Part shown: positions 56,001-64,000 of the stretch, in pieces | Layout: each line of letters starts with the position of its first letter | Position numbering within the stretch: position 1 is the first letter of the stretch | DNA from: Holtermannia corniformis | Lineage: Eukaryota; Basidiomycota; Tremellomycetes; Holtermanniales | Assembly (NCBI GenBank): GCA_001599935.1 | Contig: BCIJ01000016.1 | Coordinates: 364,108-428,107 of the forward strand | Reading direction: 5' to 3' | Length of the DNA stretch: 64,000 bases | Position numbers and translations under genes: made by a program | Notes under the pieces: generated by a model | Database searches by the model: none | The model's input: the letters and a program-made list of their open reading frames with translations, nothing else | What the model was told of the DNA's origin: nothing

Positions 56001-58795
56001 GACGGCGAACAACGCGCCGCGAAACCTGCTACGGATGGTCCAGACGCGGACGAGCTCACTAGACAAGTACGCGAACTCCAAGCCCGCCAAGCAAGCACTC
56101 TTACCGAGCTGGAAGACGTATCGTCCCGCTATCGTGACGCTCTACGGGAAATCGACGACCTCGCAACGCAATTGAAAGAGGCCAAGCTCGAGCATGCAGA
56201 GCTCGACGACGTCGTACCCCGTTCCCCATCCTTGCAAGTACCCGAGGACGATCCCGCCTTGAGCCCTCCTACACCCTCGACTAGCCCTCGAGCGTCTCCG
56301 CGACGACGGCAGCTTCCTCGACACTCATCAGCTGGATCGTTGTACGAGCTGGGTACCCGGCGGGATTTTCAGTCAGGGAGGGGATCGTCAGACTCAAACC
56401 GGATCAAGTCAGTTGCAGCACACGCCGCTGGCTCTACTGACCTATGCAGGCCGCAGTCGCTCTCCCAGGAGCTGTCTTCTGCTGCATTGTCACCCTCGTC
56501 GCCTTCTTCCTCGGCCGAATCTGGTAGCCTTCTCTCCCCCAACTTGCGACACCGCGCTAGCCTACCGCCCACGCTCAAGCCCCAGCGGTCGGTGCAGTCG
56601 CTCGAACAAGAGGTGATGAGCTTACAAAAGGTTGGTCCGGTCGAGGCGATCAATCTCTGACGCGTCGCAGGCCTTGAAAGATCGAGAAGTCGAGATCAAT
56701 CATCTGGAAAAGTCTCTCAAAAATTCGCACGGGATCCCCTCCCGCCGCGACCGTGCGCCAGGCTTGCCTTTGCAAGATATCCAAATCCCACAGAATAGCT
56801 CAATGGCTGCTACGATTCCTTTACCGCCTAGCCCTGGGTCATCACCAGTCAAAACGCTGAGGAGCTCTCCGACGACGCCCTCTCGAGGTCAAATGGCTGC
56901 TCACAAGCGGTCGCTAGACCTTTTGGAGGGCGACGAGAGGTTGGACCAAAGTGAGGTCGATCGTCTCAACGCTTTGATGAGGTTTGTGATCCGTCCTAAT
57001 GTGCGTCAGCTGAGCGTCATCAGATCCATGGCTTCGAAAGAGTCGGCATACAAGGAGCATACCGCCAAATTACAAGCACAGCTCGACCACGCCGAGCGCA
57101 AAGCTGAAGACCTCCAGGTGCTTGCTAGAGATCAGGTATGTTGACGCTGCCGATGATCAATATTGAGCTAACATTATGCAAGGCGCTCAACATGTCGGCA
57201 GAGGTTGACGCTCTACGAGCTCAGCTCGCATCAGCAGGCGACGACAGAGCCACGCTTGCAGCGGAAGCACATGCTTCAGCTCTCGAACGCCACACGAGCC
57301 AGCATACCGCCTCGATTGAGCGACTGAAGGCGACCCAGTCTGAGGAACTGAATGCTCTACGGACGAGTGTGGCCGAGCTGGGTGCAAACGCGACAACGTC
57401 GGCTCAGCAAGCTCAAGCCGCCCAGTCGGAGCTCCAAAACGCGCGAGAGCAACATCAAGTGGCCATCTCTGCCTTGCGCACCGACCATGTCAAGCAGCTC
57501 CAAGATCTACGCTCTAGTCTCACTGATGAGATGGAGACGGTCAAGCGACACATGGCCGATCAACATCATGCAGCTGTGGCAGATGCGCATGCCAAACACG
57601 CAAAGGAGTTGCAGGCTTTGCAGAGTGAGCACGAGCAATCTCTGCTGGTGCTGCAGACAGAGTGCGATTCCCTCCGCATGTCCCGTGAAGCTCTCTCAAC
57701 CAAAGTCGCTGATGCACAAGGAGAACTGCATCGAGCTCAAGAAGCAACCCAGTCTCAACAGCAACAAGCGCAAAAACTCCAGACGAGACTTGATGAGTCT
57801 CTGGAAGCCATGTCTGGCCTCGAGCAGGCGCTGGAAGAATCGGACGCAGAAATGGGTCGCTACAAGAAGGAGCTGAGCCAGCTCCGTTTCGAGCTATCGA
57901 CTTCGCGTGACGCATACGCGACCGTTGTGCAATTGTCCAACAAGCGAGACGCGCGGGTAGCTGATCTCGAGAAGCGTCTGGCCGAGGCGACGGCTGCGAG
58001 AGAAGCGGTCGAGGCCCAAGTGGCAGCAGCATCGGTCACATCCCCAGCTGCCAGCCGTTTTTCGCTTGGTCGATCGACTTCGCCCAATGGCAGTCAGATC
58101 AAACACCCTCCACCCATCGCTCCGCCTCCTAGTATGCCCCCTCCGCCCGTGCCAGTGTCTCATGAGCGCGCACTCAGCTCTGGGACGCTCAACGGTCGAA
58201 CTCCGTCCATGGAGAGTCACGAGTCGGCCTCGGCCGCTGAGCTCAAGCTCGTGGCGCAAATTGAAGAGTCGGAGAAGATCATTGCCACCCTCAACAAGCA
58301 GCTTTCGCATTGTGTGAGTTGGGCGGTGGTCGACTTGTAGTCGGCTGACACTCTGACAGGAGGCCGATCTGCAAGCAAACATTGACATGGTCAATACGCT
58401 CGAGTCAGCCTTGAACGACTCGGAACGAAACTGTTAGCTGCCCGGACGCACCGCACGGCGTGGCTGACAATCCCAGTGCGCAAAGCTCGGCTTCAGACGA
58501 CTGACATGGCTCGAGAACGTGACGCTGTCCAGTCCCAAGTGGAGGCTCTCCGGCAGCAACTACGCACGGCCGAACAAGAAGTACAAGCAGTACGAAGCTC
58601 GGTCACTTCCGAGCGTCAAGGACTGGAGAAGCGCCTGCAAGAGGAGCAAGTCGCCAAAGAACGCGCGCGAGCCCAGCTCGAGGCACGCGTCTCGGAGATG
58701 CAGAGAAAGTCATCAAAGTTCAACGTAAGTCGATCTGCTGCAAGTCTTGGATCTGGGCGTCAGCTAACGCCATCCGAATGTTCCAGTGTTTCTGA
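53032..58795 (+). CDS. N-terminal motor kinesin with long coiled coil, kinesin-4-like
   Basis: Starts at ATG 53032 ([20 protein letters not shown]) and runs through about a dozen short introns to TGA at 58795, roughly 1,700 aa. The motor domain has [28 protein letters not shown], the P-loop [42 protein letters not shown], switch [14 protein letters not shown] and switch [10 protein letters not shown]. The block HEAD...[18 protein letters not shown] and [20 protein letters not shown] ends it. Heptad-rich coiled coil follows with Ser/Pro-rich gaps ([24 protein letters not shown]) and a proline run near 58110. The ending KSSKFNCF is short and basic. GIIPRA and the long stalk favour kinesin-4 (chromokinesin/KIF21) over kinesin-7, but this is not certain. 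Plus-end microtubule motor. Confidence 0.85.
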
Positions 58796-59212
58796 CTGTC
58801 TCGGTTGTTGCTCGTTTTGTATTACTTGTTCGGGATGGCATGCGATCGAGGCATTCCTGATCTTCCTTTTGCGGCAGCGTTTCCCGGTGCCTCGACACGG
58901 GAGGCGTGCCGTCCGACGAGTGGCAGCGTGTCGCGATCTTCTCGGACTCGTCAACGTGCACCGCCCGGATGGAGTACGCACTCGGTGCCGGCCACAGTAC
59001 TGCTTATAGACGTTACATGTCGAGACTGCACCGCAAACACCAACGTACTCGCCGTCTGTGACGCACCGCCTGCTGCGCTCCTACCATTCACTGTCCTTCA
59101 CAACAACAGACTCGCTGGCCGAGTCGCTTTCAAACCAGGCCGTTTCTTCCCACTCTCATTGCTTGAGAACTCCTCTCGTCCACTCACTTATCCTTTCGAT
59201 TCCCCTCTTGCC
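58796..59212. other. Intergenic region
   Basis: 417 bp, 3' flank of the kinesin and promoter of the small secreted protein, with pyrimidine-rich sequence just before the ATG at 59213. No other feature. Confidence 0.4.
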
Positions 59213-59681
59213 ATGCCTTCATTCGCGAGCCTGGCTACGATCCTCGCTCTGGCGCTGGCTAGCGTGCAAGCTTTCAGTGTCAATGCGCCTGTGGGTGCCG
59301 GTTGCAAAGACGAGGGTCGCGCTGACAGCAGCAGGCCACCCTCACTCAATGCGAAATGGCACACTTTTCATGGGACTCGACCGAAGCGCCGTACTTTCTC
59401 TACGTGCTGAAGGATGACCAATACATCGACACGGCCCAAGTCATCGTCCCAAACGACACCAAGGCATCGTGGAGGGTTGATGTCGAGGCGGGGGGCAACG
59501 TCACGGTCGCTGTGCGAGATGCGACGGGCGCGATGGCTTTCAGCGGTGGCCGCGTCGTGGGTGAAGGCTCGAGTGATTGCTTGGACTACGTGTGAGTATG
59601 CGAGACGCTATCACCGATGGGCAGCTGACAGACTGCAGCCGTGACACATCCGTCAAGGTCCGGCAACGCGCGAGCCAGTGA
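59213..59681 (+). CDS. small secreted Kre9/Knh1-like wall protein
   Basis: Join 59213-59290, 59335-59591, 59639-59681, about 125 aa. A signal peptide (MPSFASLATILALALASVQA) is followed by FSVNAP and ATLTQCEMAHFSWDSTEAPY, FLYVLKDDQYIDTAQVIVP, WRVDVEAGGNVTVAVRDATG and GEGSSDCLDYV. The TLTQC...FSW....PY and [AG]G..VT..VRD.TG pattern is that of the fungal Ser-Thr-rich/Kre9-type extracellular beta-sandwich common among small secreted basidiomycete proteins. Two cysteines can form one disulfide. No GPI signal is visible. The first intron ends in three consecutive CAG triplets (acceptors 59328, 59331, 59334), so the mature N-terminus may vary by one or two residues. Confidence 0.7.
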
Positions 59682-59889
59682 CGCGCTGTACCCGTACTGC
59701 ACACGGTGCAGTGCACTCGTTCGCCTCAGATGCGCAGCATGTCCCTTGCAATTGTAGATTTGTAGATGTCACATCATATCCGCAACGTCGTCTGGTGCAG
59801 GCGCGTCACCAAAGCCAGCAACGCCACGTTCTCGGATCCCGCATTACTGCTCACGTCAGCTCCTGTTCGTCGCGCAGCTTGACCACTCA

Positions 59890-62794
59890 CTACGTGACAG
59901 CGTCTAGGTGTAGTTGGGTGTGATGGTTGAAGTTGACCTCGAACTTTTGCAGTACATCCCACCGGTGCTTTGCTTTGGCCGGTGTCGACTCTGTTTCCGG
60001 ATCGGCCACAAACTTGCTCAACGCAAGGTTGAAGAGCGGTTGGTACGACACAAACTTGGCCATGGTCGTCATAAGCTTGGAATACACCTAGAATCTATAT
60101 CAGTCTCGATCGTCCAAGGTGAACGCGCCACGACTCACACTGAGCAGCTTTGAAGTCGTCAACATGCACTGCTTCAAGCACGTGTCGAGGAAATCGACAT
60201 GGTCCCGCAACAGCTGGTCGACCGTCTCGACCTTGGCCAGCTTGGCTTCCAGTAACGCCCAGTTTGTTTCGAGCACCTCGCCCGTCGCAAACGCCATGAC
60301 CTGCTGCACGAACGCGAGCATGCGCGCGCGCAGCGAAAAGATGCGCGTCTTCCAGCGTTCCAGCTCCGAGTTGCCAGAGCTCTGGCGCCACTGGGGCGCC
60401 TTGTGCTCGACCCACATGGTGGACAGTGCGGCCTCGAGGTGGTGCAGGTGCAGCAAGAACCGAAAGATGAGCTGATACCGCGTGATCGTCTTGCGTGAGA
60501 TGACGAGCGAGAGCGGGAACGCGACAGAGCAGTCGAACGCAAGAGCGTCAATCGCGAGCAGTGACGACTCCTTTTTCGCGGCCGCTTCCTTGTCGTCTTC
60601 GCCGCCGGCCTCGTCGCCGCTGACAATCTTGAGCAGCCATTCGTACAGCCCTTGGCTTTGCATCGTCACCTTCAAGTCGTCCTTGTAAGGGTCGCTAGAG
60701 CTGGAGCTTGCCGGGTTGCGGACGGCGAGGTCGAGCAGGGACTGCAGCTTGACGAGCGATGCCGACTTGGCCGGTTTTCGAAGTTCCGAAGCGGCGAGGT
60801 CGAGAAAGTTTGTCAGGAACTCGGATTGGTCGAGGAAGAAGAAGTGCTTCATCGAGCTGAGCAGTGTCAGCAATTCTCCCTTGATCGCCAGACATCGCAG
60901 ACGCACCGAAGATGAGGGATCAGCTGCCGTTCCTCGAGCATGAGCTTGAGCAGAGTCTTGTTCGCAAAGATGTACGCGTCCTCAATTTGGCGATAAAATC
61001 TAGACTCGTCAGCTCCGATTCCAGCGCCAAATACCTGGCTTCGACCCACTTTGCCTCGTTCAAGACGACCAGCTCGCCCTGCTCGACATCGACCTCTCCA
61101 ATCTTCTTGACCTCGATCCCGCACTCTCGGATCACGTTGAGGTATTTGCCTGCGAGTAGGATCTTGTGTTTCCACGGCTGGAGGAAGGGAGGGACGCAGG
61201 CGCCGCCTGGGAGCCTGTTTGTGCCGCTTCGTGGCGAGGGGACACCGGCCGCGAGGGATGGGGTCGCGATACCATCTTGAGACTTGGTCGTTGACGCAAT
61301 GACGGACCCATCGCGCAGCTGCGTGATCTCAGTCGGATGCGACTACGAAAGGCGAGACTCACAGTGTATCGCCGCTCCCAGTACTCGTCGGTGTAATCGT
61401 TCTCCAACACGCCTTTGGTAATGTGCCCGCTTTCCTTGACCATGAACTCGTCGTATGGATCCAAGAGGTAACCAGTGGAGATCCACCGGACTAGCATACG
61501 TGCGTATGGCTGTGATGCGTACAGTAGTAGTCTAGAGTGAAGGGTCGCGGCCGTGGGGTCGCTATGACCGTCAGTATGGCAGCGCGCCTTGTACTGCAAC
61601 TCACCCGCTCAGACAGGCCTCTCGCTCCGCCATGATGCCCAGCACTTCGCCGCCCAACACCAAGCCAGCACTCCCAATGATCCCCTGACCCTCCTTTATC
61701 AAGTTCTTGAACCCGTCCCCAAGCCCGAGCTCGGCCGCCATCTCGGGATCAAGACCCAGATCATCATCGTCGTCGTCATCGTCGACGTCTATCGGTTCTT
61801 CAGTGTCGAGGGACAAGCAGAGGGTGTACATGAGCGACAGGGTGTGTAAGGTCGGGTGGAGGTGGAAGAAGAGGGTTTGTAGGGTAAAGGTGGGCGAGGT
61901 CAGGAAGAGAGATTCGAGCTGGGCGGTAAGGATGTGGTACTCCTGCGGAGTGTGAGCTGGTTCGGGCTTCAATGAGACAATGACAGACCTTGAGCATCTC
62001 TCGGATCCCGCTGGCTAATGCGTGGTTGACCATCCCGTACTCGGTTGCGTTTCTGCGCGGATCAGCATAGTCGGCGCGCGCCGCTCGGAGACCTACCGCT
62101 GCTCGATGAAAGAGTCAATGGCAGTGTAGTACGAAGCTAATGGCAGCAGCCGTTGCACAACCGACAGCAGCGAAGGGTCTGTTCCGTCAGCTCGTGCCAC
62201 CTTGGGCCTCGTCTTCGTACCGAGTGACGGATCCACACGCCATTTCACACCTCGCAGCCTCTGAGCTTCGTCGTCTGGGTCATAGTCTTCGTCGTAGGTC
62301 ACCAGGGTGCCCTCGATGCCCTCCAAACGCCATCAATACGCCATCTGATAAAGCCATGCTACACACCTGCATCACGAAGCCTAGGTCCTCGCATATCCAC
62401 GCTTCCTGCACACCCAGCGGGACCCCGTCTAGCAGTCGTGGTGGTTCGCCATCGACTTCCTCCTCTGGCTCGTCCTCCTCGGCAATGTCGGTTGGTTCTC
62501 GCCAACTGGATTGGTTGGCAGTAGTCGCTTGGCGTTCTCGCCGCTTGACAGGAGATGCGCGTTGGCGCGGTACTCGAGAGGAAAGCGGGCGGTTGCGAAA
62601 CGACGACTCGGCTGGGTAGTAGGAGCTGTTGCCGACATCTAGCCCGAGATCAGCATCAATCTCGACCACCGTGCAGGGAACATACCCGGCCGGTGTCCCT
62701 CGCCCGAGTACTCCAACTCTTCGAGGATCGCATTCGGCTGCACCTTTCTGACCGAAGCCAGTGTGCCGGCCATCTCGACGACATCAGCCATCAT
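59890..62794 (-). CDS. gamma-tubulin complex component 2 (Spc97/Alp4/GCP2)
   Basis: Start ATG 62794 (MMADVVEMAGTLASVRKVQP), end 59890, about eight introns. Spc97/Spc98-family protein that with GCP3 and gamma-tubulin nucleates microtubules at the spindle pole body. GRIP1 region: EAWICEDLGFVMQ, GTLVTYDEDYDPDDEAQRL, LLPLASYYTAIDSFIEQR, YGMVNHALASGIREMLK, YHILTAQLESLFLTSPTFTL, FFHLHPTLHTLSLMYTLC and YEFMVKESGHITK-type sequence (DPYDEFMVKESGHITKG). GRIP2 region: RFYRQIEDAYIFANKTLLKL, SMKHFFFLDQSEFLTNFLDL, YQLIFRFLLHLHHLEAAL and RWKTRIFSLRARMLAFVQQV. KHFFFLDQSEF is the GCP2-type form. A run of Asp codons (61770-61795) makes an acidic insert. Complete and intact. Confidence 0.9.
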
Positions 62795-63864
62795 ACAGCG
62801 GCACACGCGCGGGAGCCCACCTTTGAGATTTCACGCTCCGAGAGCGTCAACCGGCTGCTTGTTGATCGCTTTGAGGGCCGAGGGGTGAACGGGACGGTCG
62901 TTACGCCGATCGAGTGGCGTGCAGACATTGTTGCTGGTGCTGACGAGCTCGTTGTACGCTGGTTGATGGTAACAAGAGCAGTTGTTTGGCCCCGGGTCAT
63001 CAAAACGCGTCCGAGCGTGGCACACGTCAAAGTGGCGGCAGAGCGACGGGGCGGGTGAGAAGCGTCTCTGCTACGGTCTACGACTCCTTGTGCGATGGGT
63101 ACGACGATACGGGACTGGCAAAGGTGCTAGGAAGCGTTCGTATGAGACCCCGTTGCAGATTGCTATGTGCAGCGGCGTGTGAGCATCAAGCATATCAACT
63201 GTGGCAGCCTGCACTAGTGCGTTGACCACTCCTTCCCTTGTGACGATACAATCTGATCGGCAGGGTTACACTCTCACACCCTTGTCGTCAGCCAGAGCAA
63301 CGTGACGCCAGCAGGCTATTAAGCCAGCAAGGTCTGTTCGCGCAGCCGTGACCCCCACGATGTCTGGGATCGGTATCACAAGCCCATCGGTAGTGACGCG
63401 CTCGATCCCGAGATAGATGGCCTTCCCTAGTCCGCTGCGATGCTTCGCATGACCGTGGCCCTCGGGCCGAGTCGCGCACATTCACCTACCGTGGGCGCAC
63501 GAGCATTTGCCCATAGGGATAGGGACCAAGGTCGCGAGCCAAGGTCGAGGGGATACCGTTTGAAACCTCATCAACAGTAAAGTCCAAGACGCCTGGGACA
63601 AGAACCGTAGTCTAGCTACCGCTGAATCAAGTGGGGTTTGTGGGTCTTGTGGAGTAGGACGCTCGGTTCCGTGCTCTGCCACCTGGAAGTGACTTGGAGA
63701 TGCTTGTACTATGTTGCTCTCGTGTAACCTTTTCCGAGTGTATGCTCCCATCTCATATATGTGAATATGGAGATACGGTAGCTCCTGATACCCTGTACAA
63801 CTGCCTGCATGCGCACGCACTTGTCGTAAGCCACCGTACCCAACCCAGCAAGATCCAAAGCACC
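62795..63864. other. Intergenic stretch with weak frames
   Basis: About 1.07 kb. The minus-strand frame 63481-63266 (KAIYLGIERVTTDGLVIPIP) and the minus-strand frame 63871-63482 are open but show neither a family match nor splice signals. It should contain promoters of GCP2 and of the right-edge gene. Confidence 0.4.
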
Positions 63865-64000
63865 ATGCCATCTGAAACTACTCGTGTCAGCAACCTTACA
63901 TCCTTTCAGCACGCCCCTTTCCACTCTCCTGCGAAAGGTGCCGAAACGCCATCCGTGCAAGCCATGGCACGTCTCTCCCGACAGCGCATCTTCTTTGACG
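63865..64000 (+). CDS. 5' end of an unknown gene, cut by window
   Basis: ATG at 63865 opens a frame running to the right edge (45 codons): MPSETTRVSNLTSFQHAPFH, then SPAKGAETPSVQAMARLSRQ and RIFFD. Polar, Ser/Thr-rich N-terminus of the kind seen in disordered leaders. No family can be assigned from this fragment. Confidence 0.4.
   Translation, partial: MPSETTRVSNLTSFQHAPFHSPAKGAETPSVQAMARLSRQRIFFD

Noticed and set aside
1..64000. Prokaryotic features (operons, ribosome-binding sites, CRISPR, riboswitches)
   Set aside because: Every well-supported gene is intron-containing and fungal in family; no regularly spaced repeat array was seen.

Overview
The window reads as nuclear DNA of a gene-dense basidiomycete fungus. 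It is GC-rich, and almost every gene is cut by several introns of about 40-50 nt with GT-AG ends and a CTGAC/CTAAC-type branch site close to the acceptor. The gene set is fungal: an AreA-type GATA factor, a Pap1/Yap1-type bZIP, Ras, GID9, EMC4, GCP2, a GT71-type mannosyltransferase and a Kre9-type wall protein. Intron and GC style suggest a yeast-like or dimorphic Pucciniomycotina or Ustilaginomycotina species, but the genus cannot be fixed by eye. Gene models were spliced by hand, and intron phases were checked where exon joins are given.

Layout. 1-9.9 kb: bZIP (-, runs off the left edge), SPT2 (+), a small SET protein (-), a SURP-like protein (-) and a WDR44-type WD40 protein (+). 9.9-14.9 kb: the sparsest part, with only weak small genes and one convincing uncharacterised gene ending at 14151. 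14.9-21.4 kb: an F-box/LRR-like protein (+), cytosolic methionyl-tRNA synthetase (-) and an NDUFA9/Coq11-type reductase (+). 21.4-25.3 kb: a divergent pair of a myo-inositol-type sugar transporter (-) and myo-inositol oxygenase (+), which looks like a co-regulated inositol-use module. 25.4-27.9 kb: an unknown protein (-) and RRP15 (+). 28.4-32.1 kb: an intact Crinkler/RHS-type P-loop plus nuclease-like gene and, upstream of it, a decayed truncated relative. 32.2-40 kb: an Rkm5-type methyltransferase (+), a proline/serine-rich pair of reading frames (-), GID9/FYV10 (-) and a mannosyltransferase (-). 40.4-49.3 kb: the AreA-like regulator (-), EMC4 (-, with a ~1 kb intron) and a secreted RNase T2-like protein that has lost its catalytic residues (+). 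49.3-64 kb: a HAD hydrolase (-), Ras (+), a kinesin (+), a small secreted Kre9-like protein (+), gamma-tubulin complex GCP2 (-) and the start of an unknown gene at the right edge.

Most genes are conserved housekeeping loci. The accessory signals are the inositol module, the Crinkler/RHS pair, the RNase T2 pseudoenzyme, two ~1 kb introns in a genome of tiny introns, and the ORF-poor 10-14 kb stretch. No tRNA, rRNA, CRISPR array or intact transposon was recognised.
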